A stretch of 64,000 nt of DNA, from assembly GCF_002939475.1 (NCBI RefSeq), contig NZ_PKFQ01000001.1:1798001-1862000 (forward strand). The letters run 5' to 3'. The stretch is from Streptomyces cinnamoneus. GTDB taxonomy: Bacteria; Actinomycetota; Actinomycetes; Streptomycetales; Streptomycetaceae. This document shows, piece by piece, positions 51,403 to 61,082 of this stretch; positions within the stretch are counted from its first letter, which is position 1, and every line of letters starts with the position of its first letter. The notes beneath the pieces were generated by a model. That model saw only the letters and a program-made list of their open reading frames with translations. It was not told where the DNA came from and did no database searches. The translations under genes and the position numbers were made by a program.

Positions 51403-52239
51403 TTACTTCAGGATCTGGCCCACGGCCGTGTTGAACTGCTCCGCCACCATCGGGGCGCCCTTGCCGTTCGGGGTGTCGACGGTGAGCTTCTGGCCGTCCA
51501 GCTTGATGGTGGGGGTGCCGGTGACGTCCTTGGCGTCGTCGAAGGCGTCGGACATCTCCAGCGCCCACTTGTCGAACGTGCCGTCCTTGACGTTCTTCTC
51601 GAAGTCGGCGTTGTCCTTCAGGGCCGGGACCTGCTGAGCGATCTTCAGCAGGACGTCGTCCTTCGCGAAGGTGTCCTTGGTCTCGTCGGGGTGGTTCGCC
51701 TTGGCGTAGAGCGCCTTGTTATAGGCGGCGAAGGCGTCCGGGCCGACGTTCAGGGCGGCCCCGAGGGCGCTGAGCGCGTTCTTCGAGCCGTTGCCCTTGA
51801 TCGCCGGGTTGCGGTCGAGGAACGTGCCGATGTGGTACGCGACCTTGTACTTGCCGTCCTTGACGTCCTTGTCGACGGTGTCCCCGACGTTCTGCTCGAA
51901 GACGGAGCAGACCGGGCAGCGCATGTCCTGGTAGATCTCCAGGGTGTGCTTGGCGTCCTGCTTGCCGACCACGACCTCCAGGCCCTTGTCGCCGCCGGTG
52001 TGGGCCGGCTTGACGAGCGTCTTGTCCTTCGCCGCCTTCCAGGAGGCGTCGGTGGCGTCGTCGCCGCCCAGCTGGGTCGCGGCCACGGCTATGCCGCCCA
52101 CGACCGCGAGGACGGCGACGACCGCCCCGCCGACGAGGAGCTGGCGGCGGGTCTTCTCCTTCTTCGCCTGCCGGTCCCGTTCGGCGCGCAGCCGCTCGCG
52201 GGCCGACTGCTTGTGCTCCCAGTTGTTGCGCTTGCTCAT
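51403..52239 (-). CDS. Membrane-anchored DsbA-like protein 2
   Basis: A 278-residue paralogue of the 49677 protein, with the same basic start (SARERLRAERDRQAKKEKTRR), membrane helix and CPVC active site (YQDMRCPVCSVFE). The internal stretch KGNGSKNALSALGAALNVGPDAF is almost the same in both. The cis-proline loop is in VTGTPTIKLDG. It lies between two copies of the partner membrane protein gene. Confidence 0.86.
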   Translation of the reverse strand: MSKRNNWEHKQSARERLRAERDRQAKKEKTRRQLLVGGAVVAVLAVVGGIAVAATQLGGDDATDASWKAAKDKTLVKPAHTGGDKGLEVVVGKQDAKHTLEIYQDMRCPVCSVFEQNVGDTVDKDVKDGKYKVAYHIGTFLDRNPAIKGNGSKNALSALGAALNVGPDAFAAYNKALYAKANHPDETKDTFAKDDVLLKIAQQVPALKDNADFEKNVKDGTFDKWALEMSDAFDDAKDVTGTPTIKLDGQKLTVDTPNGKGAPMVAEQFNTAVGQILK

Positions 52240-52300
52240 GGTGGTGCTTCTCCGTGGTGCGTGTTCCGTGTCGTCGTCCGTCGTCGCCCGCCGGCCTCCG

Positions 52301-52954
52301 TCAGCCGGCGGCGGGCAGGGCGGGCGGGCCGCGCCGCACCACGGAGTGCAGGAACGGCGGCAGCGGCCGGGCCGGGCGTGTGCCGTTCGGGACGCGTACG
52401 GCCGCCCGCCCGCGCACCCGTCCGCCGGCCGTGAGCGTGGCGGCGGCCAGCAGCAGCGGCCGGAAGGCCACGGCGGCGGCCGCGCGCAGCAGCCTGCCCA
52501 GCGCCGCCTCGCCGCGCCGCAGCCAGAGGGCGGCCAGCAGGCCGGTCACGACGTGCCCGGCGAGCACCAGCCACGGCGCGGTGCCGGGCGCGGCGAGCCC
52601 GGCGAGGGGCTGCCCCACGCTGCCGCTGCACAGCCAGGTCAGGGCTCCGGCGGACGGTCGGCCGCCGGAGCCGTAACAGGTGTCCTGCCCGGCGGTGAAG
52701 AGCGCGCAGGAGGCCAGCTCCAGGGGAACCAGCAGGGCGGCGATGCGCCCGTAGCCGCGCTCGGCGCCCGCCAGGGCGTAGGCGAGGACGAAGACGGCGG
52801 CCGAGGCGGCGGCCACGGCGGGGCCGGGCAGGGGCCGCCCGGACAGCAGCACGTGGGACGCGGCGGACAGCAGGACGCACAGCGCTGAGAACAGCGCCGC
52901 GCGCAGTGCCCGCAGCCGTGCCGCCGATATGTCCATGAGGGTGGAGTCTGTCAT
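52301..52954 (-). CDS. Membrane protein 2 with conserved cysteine pair
   Basis: A 217-residue paralogue of the 50594 protein: ALFSALCVLLSAASHVLLSGRPLPG at the start, cysteines C93 (TCYGS) and C109 (LCSGS) at matching places, and the terminal HSVVRRGPP. It is first in the four-gene leftward unit membrane protein 2, DsbA 2, membrane protein 1, DsbA 1. Confidence 0.7.
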   Translation of the reverse strand: MTDSTLMDISAARLRALRAALFSALCVLLSAASHVLLSGRPLPGPAVAAASAAVFVLAYALAGAERGYGRIAALLVPLELASCALFTAGQDTCYGSGGRPSAGALTWLCSGSVGQPLAGLAAPGTAPWLVLAGHVVTGLLAALWLRRGEAALGRLLRAAAAVAFRPLLLAAATLTAGGRVRGRAAVRVPNGTRPARPLPPFLHSVVRRGPPALPAAG

Positions 52955-53000
52955 GCCCCGTGATAAGCCGTGCCTAAGAGCCGCCCGGAGTCCGGGGACC

Positions 53001-54326
53001 CTAGAGGCCGGGGATCCTGCCGTTGCGGAAGAGGTCCACGAAGATCTGGTGGTCCGCGCGGGCCCGGGCGCCGTAGGTGTGGGCGAAGTCCACCAGCAGG
53101 TCCGCGAAGCCCTCCTCGTCGGCGGCGATCACGGCGTCGATGGCCCGCTCGGTGGAGAACGGCACCAGCGAGTGCCCGCTCTGGTCGTCGGCGGCCGCGT
53201 GCATCGTGGCGGTGGCCCGGCCCAGGTCGGCGACGACGGCGGCGATCTGCGCCGGGTCGTCGATGTCCGACCAGTCCAGGTCGACGGCGTAGGGCGAGAC
53301 CTCGGCGACCAGCTGCCCGGCCCCGTCCAGCTCGGTCCAGCCCAGCCACGGGTCGGCGTGCGCCTGGAGGGCCCGCTGGGAGATCACCGTGCGGTGGCCC
53401 TCGTGCTGGAAGTAGCCGCGCACGGCGGGATCGGTGATGTGCCGGGAGACCGCCGGGGTCTGCCCCTGCTTCATGTAGATGACGACGTCGTTCTCGAGGG
53501 CGTCGCTGTTGCCCTCCAGGAGGATGTTGTACGAGGGCAGCCCGGCGCTGCCGATGCCGACGCCGCGGCGGCCGACGACGTCCTTGACGCGGTAGGAGTC
53601 GGGGCGGGTCAGGCTGGTGTCGGGCAGGGTCTCCAGATAGCCGTCGAAGGCCGCGAGGATCTTGTAGCGGGTGGCCGCGTCCAGCTCGACGGCGCCGCCG
53701 TCCTCCAGGAAGCGCCGCTCGAAGTCCCGGATCTCCGTCATCGTGGCGAGCAGCCCGAAGCGGGTCTGGGCGCGGGCCTCGCGCAGCGCGTCCAGCAGCG
53801 GGCCGTCGGCGGTGTCCAGGGTGAAGGGCGGCAGGTCGTCGTCCTGGGCGCCGGTGGCGAGGGCGTGGATCCGCTCGCGGTAGGCGGCCGCGTAGGTCCG
53901 CACCAGCTCCGTGATCTTCTCGTCGCTCAGCGCCTTGGTGTAGCCGATCAGGGCGACGGAGGCGGCGAAGCGCTTGAGGTCCCAGGTGAAGGGCCCGACG
54001 TAGGCCTCGTCGAAGTCGTTGACGTTGAAGACGAGGCGGCCGTTGGCGTCCATGTACGTGCCGAAGTTCTCGGCGTGCAGATCGCCGTGGATCCACACCC
54101 GGCCGGTCCGCTCGTCCAGGTACGGGCCGGCGTCGCGCTCGTGCTGGAGGTCCGCGTAGAAGAGGCAGGCGGTGCCCCGGTAGAAGGCGAAGGCGGAGGC
54201 GGCCATCTTCCGGAACTTGACGCGGAAGGCGGCGGGGTCGGCCGCGAGCAGCTCACCGAAGGCGGTGTCGAAGACGGCGAGGATCTCCTCGCCGCGCTGC
54301 GCGGACCGGTCGTGCTCGAGCGCCAT
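53001..54326 (-). CDS. DUF2252 protein (kinase-like fold)
   Basis: A 441-residue soluble protein with DUF2252 signatures: FYRGTACLFYADL, the catalytic-like WIHGDLHAENFG, NVNDFDEAYVGPFTWDLKRFAAS, and GVGIGSAGLPSYNILLEG. The HGDLHxxNF and DFD motifs recall aminoglycoside-phosphotransferase-like kinases. No substrate is known. AGGAGG upstream supports ATG 54326. The longer frame to 54374 adds residues without similarity. Confidence 0.86.
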   Translation of the reverse strand: MALEHDRSAQRGEEILAVFDTAFGELLAADPAAFRVKFRKMAASAFAFYRGTACLFYADLQHERDAGPYLDERTGRVWIHGDLHAENFGTYMDANGRLVFNVNDFDEAYVGPFTWDLKRFAASVALIGYTKALSDEKITELVRTYAAAYRERIHALATGAQDDDLPPFTLDTADGPLLDALREARAQTRFGLLATMTEIRDFERRFLEDGGAVELDAATRYKILAAFDGYLETLPDTSLTRPDSYRVKDVVGRRGVGIGSAGLPSYNILLEGNSDALENDVVIYMKQGQTPAVSRHITDPAVRGYFQHEGHRTVISQRALQAHADPWLGWTELDGAGQLVAEVSPYAVDLDWSDIDDPAQIAAVVADLGRATATMHAAADDQSGHSLVPFSTERAIDAVIAADEEGFADLLVDFAHTYGARARADHQIFVDLFRNGRIPGL

Positions 54327-54507
54327 CGCGGGGTCCTCCTTGGGGCACCCCCGGTGGTGGCCGGGGGAGGTCATGGGACGAACGTCTGTGCTGCCGTCCT
54401 CAACGCGTGAGGCTACCGGCGCGTGCCCGCGGCTGTCGGTGGGGGCCGGTAACCTTCAAAACAGTCCCGTCCGCCCCGCCGCCCACTCCCGCCGGAGGTC
54501 TCCCACC

Positions 54508-57500
54508 GTGGCCACCAAGCCGCCCTTCACGCACCTGCACGTCCACACCCAGTACTCCCTGCTGGACGGTGCCGCGCGGCTCAAGGACATGTTCAATGCC
54601 TGCAATGAGATGGGCATGACACACATCGCCATGTCCGACCACGGCAACCTCCACGGCGCCTACGACTTCTTCCACCAGGCCCAGAAGGCCGGCGTCACGC
54701 CGATCATCGGCATCGAGGCGTACGTCGCGCCCGAGTCCCGCCGCAACAAGCGGCGCATCCAGTGGGGCCAGCCGCACCAGAAGCGCGACGACGTCTCCGG
54801 CTCCGGCGGTTACACCCACAAGACCATCTGGGCGGCCGACGCGACGGGCCTGCACAACCTCTTCCGGCTGTCCTCCGACGCGTACAAGGAGGGCTGGCTG
54901 ACGAAGTGGCCGCGCATGGACAAGGAGACCATCGCCCAGTGGTCGGAGGGCCTGATCGCCTCCACCGGCTGCCCCTCCGGCGAGCTCCAGACGCGCCTGC
55001 GCCTCGGCCAGTTCGACGAGGCCCTGAAGTCCGCCTCCGAGTACCAGGACATCTTCGGCAAGGACCGCTACTTCCTGGAGCTGATGGACCACGGCATCGA
55101 GATCGAGCGCCGGGTCCGCGAGGACCTGCTGGAGATCGGCAAGAAGCTCGGCATCCCGCCGCTGGTCACCAACGACTCCCACTACACCTACGCGCACGAG
55201 GCCGAGGCCCACGACGCCCTGCTGTGCATCCAGACCGGCAAGAACCTCTCCGACCCCGACCGCTTCAAGTTCGACGGCTCCGGCTACTACCTCAAGTCCA
55301 CGGAGGAGATGTACGCCGTCGACTCCTCGGACGCCTGGCAGCAGGGCTGCGCGAACACCCGCCTGGTCGCGGAGCAGGTCAGCACCGAGGGCATGTTCAA
55401 GGCCAAGAACCTGATGCCCAAGTTCGACATCCCGGAGGGCTACACCGAGGTCACCTGGTTCCGCGAGGAGACCATGCGCGGCATGGCCCGCCGGTTCCCC
55501 GGCGGCATCCCCGAGGACCGGATGCGCCAGGTCGAGTACGAGATGGACACCATCATCTCGATGGGCTTCCCGGGCTACTTCCTCGTGGTCGCCGACTTCA
55601 TCATGTGGGCCAAGAAGCAGGGCATCGCCGTCGGCCCGGGCCGAGGCTCCGCGGCCGGCTCGATCGTGGCGTACGCCCTCGGCATCACCGACCTCGACCC
55701 CATCCCGCACGGCCTGATCTTCGAGCGGTTCCTCAACCCCGAGCGCATCTCGATGCCCGACGTCGACATCGACTTCGACGAGCGCCGGCGCGCCGAGGTG
55801 ATCCGGTACGTCACCGAGAAGTACGGCCAGGACAAGGTCGCCATGATCGGCACCTACGGCACCATCAAGGCCAAGAACGCGATCAAGGACTCGGCCCGGG
55901 TCCTCGGCTACCCCTACGCCATGGGCGACCGCATCACCAAGGCCATGCCCGCCGACGTCCTCGGCAAGGGCATCCCGCTCTCCGGCATCACCGACCCGAA
56001 CCACCCGCGCTACAGCGAGGCCGGTGAGGTCCGGGGGATGTACGAGAACGAGCCGGACGTGAAGAAGGTCATCGACACCGCGCGCGGCGTCGAGGGCCTG
56101 GTCCGGCAGATGGGTGTGCACGCGGCCGGCGTGATCATGTCCAGCGAGACGATCACCGACCACGTCCCGGTCTGGGTCCGGCACTCCGACGGCGTGACCA
56201 TCACGCAGTGGGACTATCCGAGCTGTGAGTCGCTCGGCCTGCTGAAGATGGACTTCCTGGGCCTGCGCAACCTCACGATCATGGACGACGCCGTCAAGAT
56301 GGTGAAGGCCAACAAGGGGATCGACATCGATCTCCTGAGCCTGCCGCTCGACGACCCCACGACCTTCGAGCTGCTCCAGCGCGGCGACACCCTCGGCGTC
56401 TTCCAGTTCGACGGCGGACCCATGCGGTCCCTGCTGCGGCTGATGAAGCCCGACAACTTCGAAGACATCTCCGCCGTGTCCGCCCTGTACCGGCCGGGCC
56501 CGATGGGCATGAACTCGCACACGAACTACGCGCTGCGCAAGAACGGCCAGCAGGAGATCACCCCGATCCACCCCGAGCTGAAGGAACCGCTCGAAGAGGT
56601 CCTCGGCGTCACCTACGGTCTGATCGTCTACCAGGAGCAGGTCCAGAAGGCCGCGCAGATCGTCGCCGGCTACTCGCTCGGCGAGGCCGACATCCTCCGC
56701 CGCGTCATGGGCAAGAAGAAGCCCGACGAGCTGGCGAAGAACTTCGTCTTCTTCAAGGAGGGCGCGCAGAAGAAGGGCTTCTCCGACGAGGCCATCCAGG
56801 CCCTGTGGGACGTGCTGGTGCCCTTCGCCGGCTACGCCTTCAACAAGGCCCACTCGGCCGCGTACGGCCTGGTCTCGTACTGGACCGCCTACCTCAAGGC
56901 GAACTACCCCGCCGAGTACATGTCCGCGCTCCTCACCTCGGTGCGCGACGACAAGGACAAGTCGGCGATCTACCTCAACGAATGCCGCCGCATGGGCATC
57001 AAGGTGCTCCCGCCGAACGTCAACGAGTCCGAGGCCAACTTCGCCGCCCAGGGTGACGACGTGATCCTCTTCGGCCTCACCGCCGTGCGCAACGTCGGCC
57101 AGAACGTCGTCGACTCGATCATCCGCTGCCGCAAGTCCAAGGGGAAGTACTCCTCCTTCCCCGACTTCCTCGACAAGGTCGAGGCGGTGGTCTGCAACAA
57201 GCGCACCGTCGAATCGCTGATCAAGGCCGGCGCCTTCGACGAGATGGGCCACACCCGCAAGGGCCTCACCGCGCACTACGAACCGATGATCGACAACGTG
57301 GTGCAGGTCAAGCGCAAGGAGGCCGAGGGGCAGTTCGACCTCTTCGGCGGCATGGACGACGAGAGCGCCGACGAGGGGCCGGGCTTCGGGCTCGACGTCG
57401 AGTTCTCCGACGTCGAGTGGGAGAAGTCCTACCTGCTCGCCCAGGAGCGGGAGATGCTCGGGCTCTATGTGTCCGACCATCCGCTCTTCGGCATCGAGCA

Positions 57501-58053
57501 CGTGCTCAACGACAAGGCCGACGCCGCGATCTCCCAGCTCACCGGTGGTGAGCACGCCGACGGCGCGATCGTGACCATCGGCGGCATCATCTCCGGCCTC
57601 CAGCGCAAGATGACCAAGCAGGGCAACGCCTGGGCCATCGCCACCGTGGAGGACCTGGCGGGCTCCATCGACTGCATGTTCTTCCCCGCCACCTACCAGC
57701 TGGTCTCCACCCAGCTCGTCGAGGACGCCGTCGTCTTCGTCAAGGGCCGGCTCGACAAGCGCGAGGACGTCCCCCGCCTGGTCGCCATGGAGCTGATGGT
57801 CCCCGACCTGTCCAACGCCGGCACCAACGCGCCGGTGGTCATCACCATCCCCACGGTGAAGGTCACCCCGCCGCTGGTGGAGAAGCTCGGACAGGTGCTC
57901 AGCCACCACAAGGGCGCCACCGAGGTCCGCATCAAGCTCCAGGGGGCGCGCAAGACGACCGTGCTGCGCCTGGACCGGCACCGGGTCACGCCCGACCCGG
58001 CGCTCTTCGGTGACCTGAAGGTGCTCCTCGGCCCGTCCTGCCTGGCGGGCTGA
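54508..58053 (+). CDS. dnaE: DNA polymerase III alpha subunit
   Basis: A 1181-residue replicative polymerase of the DnaE1 type. The PHP domain begins at FTHLHVHTQYSLLDGA. The polymerase palm carries GPGRGSAAGSIVAYALGI and the catalytic PDVDIDFDERRR. The tau/beta-interacting and OB regions follow (IVTIGGIISGLQRKMTKQGNAWA). GTG 54508 with GGAGG nine bases before gives the usual streptomycete length. The frame extends to 54217 without similarity. A hairpin at 58147 follows. Confidence 0.97.
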   Translation: MATKPPFTHLHVHTQYSLLDGAARLKDMFNACNEMGMTHIAMSDHGNLHGAYDFFHQAQKAGVTPIIGIEAYVAPESRRNKRRIQWGQPHQKRDDVSGSGGYTHKTIWAADATGLHNLFRLSSDAYKEGWLTKWPRMDKETIAQWSEGLIASTGCPSGELQTRLRLGQFDEALKSASEYQDIFGKDRYFLELMDHGIEIERRVREDLLEIGKKLGIPPLVTNDSHYTYAHEAEAHDALLCIQTGKNLSDPDRFKFDGSGYYLKSTEEMYAVDSSDAWQQGCANTRLVAEQVSTEGMFKAKNLMPKFDIPEGYTEVTWFREETMRGMARRFPGGIPEDRMRQVEYEMDTIISMGFPGYFLVVADFIMWAKKQGIAVGPGRGSAAGSIVAYALGITDLDPIPHGLIFERFLNPERISMPDVDIDFDERRRAEVIRYVTEKYGQDKVAMIGTYGTIKAKNAIKDSARVLGYPYAMGDRITKAMPADVLGKGIPLSGITDPNHPRYSEAGEVRGMYENEPDVKKVIDTARGVEGLVRQMGVHAAGVIMSSETITDHVPVWVRHSDGVTITQWDYPSCESLGLLKMDFLGLRNLTIMDDAVKMVKANKGIDIDLLSLPLDDPTTFELLQRGDTLGVFQFDGGPMRSLLRLMKPDNFEDISAVSALYRPGPMGMNSHTNYALRKNGQQEITPIHPELKEPLEEVLGVTYGLIVYQEQVQKAAQIVAGYSLGEADILRRVMGKKKPDELAKNFVFFKEGAQKKGFSDEAIQALWDVLVPFAGYAFNKAHSAAYGLVSYWTAYLKANYPAEYMSALLTSVRDDKDKSAIYLNECRRMGIKVLPPNVNESEANFAAQGDDVILFGLTAVRNVGQNVVDSIIRCRKSKGKYSSFPDFLDKVEAVVCNKRTVESLIKAGAFDEMGHTRKGLTAHYEPMIDNVVQVKRKEAEGQFDLFGGMDDESADEGPGFGLDVEFSDVEWEKSYLLAQEREMLGLYVSDHPLFGIEHVLNDKADAAISQLTGGEHADGAIVTIGGIISGLQRKMTKQGNAWAIATVEDLAGSIDCMFFPATYQLVSTQLVEDAVVFVKGRLDKREDVPRLVAMELMVPDLSNAGTNAPVVITIPTVKVTPPLVEKLGQVLSHHKGATEVRIKLQGARKTTVLRLDRHRVTPDPALFGDLKVLLGPSCLAG

Positions 58054-58146
58054 CGCCGGACCCCGGGGGAACACGACGCCTCCCCCTGGGAATACAAGGG
58101 GTAAATCACCTAAGAACGTCCGAGAAGGCGTCGGAGAAACATCGAA

Positions 58147-58177
58147 GAGGGCGCGCACGCCAAGCGAGCGCGCCCTC
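58147..58177. terminator. Hairpin downstream of dnaE
   Basis: A ten-base stem (GAGGGCGCGC with GCGCGCCCTC) and 11-base loop between dnaE and the convergent small gene, probably acting on both strands. Confidence 0.7.
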
Positions 58178-58196
58178 AATCACATCGAGGCGCCGG

Positions 58197-58370
58197 TCAG
58201 TTGTGGCCGAAGCGCTTCTGCTTGCTCTTGCGGGCCATGTCCCCCGGGGTGACCTGGGACTGGCGCCGCTCGGCCTGAGCCTCCATCGAGGAGGTCTTGG
58301 CCTGCTCCGAGCCGCGCTCGGCCGCACTGGCCTTCTGCTGGCTCCGGTCCTGTTTCTTGTTCTTGGCCAT
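58197..58370 (-). CDS. Small charged protein of unknown function
   Basis: A 57-residue lysine/glutamine-rich protein (AKNKKQDRSQQKASAAERG at the start, RKSKQKRFGHN at the end), predicted mostly disordered or helical with no membrane segment. GGAGG precedes ATG 58370. It is of a kind common in Streptomyces, but I cannot name a function. Confidence 0.65.
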   Translation of the reverse strand: MAKNKKQDRSQQKASAAERGSEQAKTSSMEAQAERRQSQVTPGDMARKSKQKRFGHN

Positions 58371-58629
58371 GCTGCTGTTGCCTCCGGATCGGGGTGACGC
58401 CCCCCACCCCGCCCACCCTGACACGCCCCGCCGAACCGTGCATTTCGGGTAATTACCGTGGGTGACCGGGGTACTTATCGGTGTTCCCCCGTATCCGCCA
58501 CGCCGATGATCCAGTTCGGACTGATAACCCCCGTGCGGTCGGGCAGACTCCTGGGAAAGCCAAGGAATCCGGGGCACGCCTGTGCCGGGGGGCGACCGCA
58601 CGTCCGAACCGACGGAAAGAGGGTGGAAC

Positions 58630-59907
58630 GTGGACCGCTGCGTCGTCCTGGTGGACGCCGGCTATCTGCTGGGCGCCGCCGCGAGCCTGCTGGCGGGGGA
58701 ACCCGCCCGGTCCCGCATCACGGTCGATCACTCGACCCTCATCCAGGGCCTGCGGGAGAGGGCCGAGTCCGAGACCCAGCGCCCCCTGCTGCGCATCTAC
58801 TGGTTCGACGGCGCCCCCGACCGCGTGCCCCAGCCCGAGCACCGCAGGCTGCGCGTGATGCCCCGCGTCACCGTCAGGCTGGGTGCCCTCACCCGCAGTG
58901 ACGGTCGGTGGGCGCAGAAGGGCGTCGACGCGGCCATGCACACCGAGCTGACCGAACTGGCCCGCAACCGCGCCTGCTCGGACATCGTGCTCGTCACCGG
59001 TGACGGCGACCTGCTCCCGGGCCTGATGTCGGCCAAGGAGCACGGCGTCGCCGTCCACCTGTGGGCGGTCCAGGCGGCCGACGGCGACTACAACCAGTCC
59101 GAGGACCTCGTCGCCGAGGCGGACGAGCGCCGGGTGCTGGACCGCACCTGGATCACCCGGGCCGTCCGGGCCAAGGACCTCGCCGGCGCCTGCGCCCCCC
59201 AGCCCGCCGACCGCCCCGAGATCGCCGCGATCCTCTCCGCGCCCCTCCCCGAGACGGCCGCCGCCGCTGCCGCCGCCGCGAACCGCCAGCCGGAGCCCGC
59301 CACCACCGAGCGCAACGGCACCCGCCCCGCGGCCGTCGCCGCCCTCACCACCGCCGAGCGCGGCGCGGACGGCCCCGCCACCCGGGGTGTGCCCACCCCC
59401 AAGGACCTGGCCGGCCTCGGCAGGGGCCCCGCCCAGCAGAGCGCCGGCACCGCGCAGACCGTCCAGCCCGCCACGCCCAACGCCACCCTGCGCTGGTCCT
59501 CCGACAAGGGGTGGGTCGAGCGCGGCGCGGGCAACGGCCTCGGAGAGCCTCCCGAAACGGCCTGTCTGCCCATGCTGGCCCAGCTCACCAGCGCCGAGCA
59601 GCGCTGGGCCGACCGCGAGGAGGACATCACCACCGTCGGCGGCGACCCCTTCGAGGTGGGCCAGGTCTTCGCCCGCCGCTGGGCCGAGCGCCTCACGGAC
59701 TCCGTCCACCTCCAGCACCTCTCCACCGAATACCCCCGCATCCCGCACCGCATCGACGGCGAGCTGCTGCGCTACGCCGCCCGCTTCGGCCTCCTCGCCC
59801 ACAAGGACGACCAGATCGACGAGCACGACCGCTACGCGATCCGGGCCGGCTTCTGGCGGGAGATCGACGCCCGCACGGCCGCGGAGCACACGCAGGCGGG
59901 CGACTGA
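58630..59907 (+). CDS. NYN-domain (PIN-like nuclease) protein
   Basis: A 425-residue protein. The N-terminal NYN domain begins CVVLVDAGYLLGAA (first catalytic Asp), then has IYWFDGAP, KGVDAAMHTELTELA and DIVLVTGDGDLLPG with further acidic residues, as in RNA-processing PIN-like nucleases. A long alanine/proline linker leads to a C-terminal domain of about 130 residues (TCLPMLAQLTSAEQRWADRE to the end), perhaps regulatory. GTG 58630 follows a GAGGG tract. Confidence 0.82.
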   Translation: MDRCVVLVDAGYLLGAAASLLAGEPARSRITVDHSTLIQGLRERAESETQRPLLRIYWFDGAPDRVPQPEHRRLRVMPRVTVRLGALTRSDGRWAQKGVDAAMHTELTELARNRACSDIVLVTGDGDLLPGLMSAKEHGVAVHLWAVQAADGDYNQSEDLVAEADERRVLDRTWITRAVRAKDLAGACAPQPADRPEIAAILSAPLPETAAAAAAAANRQPEPATTERNGTRPAAVAALTTAERGADGPATRGVPTPKDLAGLGRGPAQQSAGTAQTVQPATPNATLRWSSDKGWVERGAGNGLGEPPETACLPMLAQLTSAEQRWADREEDITTVGGDPFEVGQVFARRWAERLTDSVHLQHLSTEYPRIPHRIDGELLRYAARFGLLAHKDDQIDEHDRYAIRAGFWREIDARTAAEHTQAGD

Positions 59908-60022
59908 CGTGCCGCCGGGCGGACCGCCGGCCGGGCCGGCCCGCGCGCGCCCCGTCCGTCCCCGGCCGTCCACAGGCCCCCGCGGCGAGCGGCAGGCCCC
60001 CGGGCGCGTACCCTCATAGCTC

Positions 60023-61039
60023 GTGAGAACGGGCGCGAAACAGGCGGAGCGAACCGCGGGCGAGGTGGTGTGCGCCGTGCGCGGCCTCGTCAAGACCTAC
60101 CCCGCCGCCCGCGGCCGGCGCGGCGGCGGCGCTGCCGACGTCCGGGCCAGCGACGGCATCGACCTCGACGTCCGGGGCGGCGAGATCTTCGGCCTGCTCG
60201 GCCCCAACGGGGCCGGCAAGACCACGCTCGTCCGTCAGCTCACCGGACTGCTGCGGCCCGACGAGGGCAGCGTCGACCTGCTCGGCCACGACCTGGTCCG
60301 CCACCCCGAGCGCGCGGCCCGGCTCGTCGGCTACCTGGGCCAGGAGTCGACCGCGCTGGACGAGCTGACCGTGGCGCTGGCCGCCGAGACCACCGGCCGG
60401 CTGCGCGGCCTGAGCCTCGCCGCCGCCCGCGCCGAGCGCGACGACGTCCTCGACGAGCTCGGCCTCGGCCCCCTGGCCGGCCGCCCGCTGAAGAAGCTCT
60501 CCGGCGGCCAGCGCCGCCTCGCCTGCTTCGCCGCGGCGCTGGTGGGCGAGCGCCCGCTGCTGGTCCTCGACGAGCCGACCACCGGCATGGACCCCGCGGC
60601 CCGCCGCGCCGTGTGGGCCGCCGTCGACCGGCGGCGCGCCGAGAAGGGCACCACGGTCCTGCTCGTCACCCACAACGTCATCGAGGCCGAGACCGTCCTC
60701 GACCGCGTCGCGGTCCTCGAACGCGGGCGGATCATCGCCTGCGACACCCCCGCCGGGCTCAAGGAGCTCGTCGGGGACGAGGTGCGCGTCGACCTCGTCT
60801 GGCGGGCCGAGCCCCCGCTGGACGTGCCCGAGGTGGCCGCGCTGCGGGGCGCGGCCCGGGAGACCGGCCGCCGCTGGTCGCTGCGGCTCGCGCCGGCCGA
60901 GGCCCGTGCCGCCGTCGCCGCCGTCACCGGCGGCCCGGCCTTCGCCGCGCTCGACGACTTCACCCTCGCCACCCCGAGCCTGGAGGACGTCTACCTGGCG
61001 CTCGGCGGCGGTCTCGCGCAGGGGCTGGTGAAGGGATGA
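60023..61039 (+). CDS. ABC exporter ATP-binding protein (DrrA-like)
   Basis: A 338-residue ATPase. Walker A is GPNGAGKTT, the signature LSGGQRRL, Walker B LLVLDEPTTGMD, and the switch histidine lies in LLVTHNV. The C-terminal extension of about 100 residues resembles the DrrA-type regulatory domain. It powers the permease encoded at 61083. The substrate could be a drug or lipid. Confidence 0.9.
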   Translation: MRTGAKQAERTAGEVVCAVRGLVKTYPAARGRRGGGAADVRASDGIDLDVRGGEIFGLLGPNGAGKTTLVRQLTGLLRPDEGSVDLLGHDLVRHPERAARLVGYLGQESTALDELTVALAAETTGRLRGLSLAAARAERDDVLDELGLGPLAGRPLKKLSGGQRRLACFAAALVGERPLLVLDEPTTGMDPAARRAVWAAVDRRRAEKGTTVLLVTHNVIEAETVLDRVAVLERGRIIACDTPAGLKELVGDEVRVDLVWRAEPPLDVPEVAALRGAARETGRRWSLRLAPAEARAAVAAVTGGPAFAALDDFTLATPSLEDVYLALGGGLAQGLVKG

Positions 61040-61082
61040 GGACGATCACCCTCCGGTCCGGAGTGAACAGGAGCTGTGCCGC

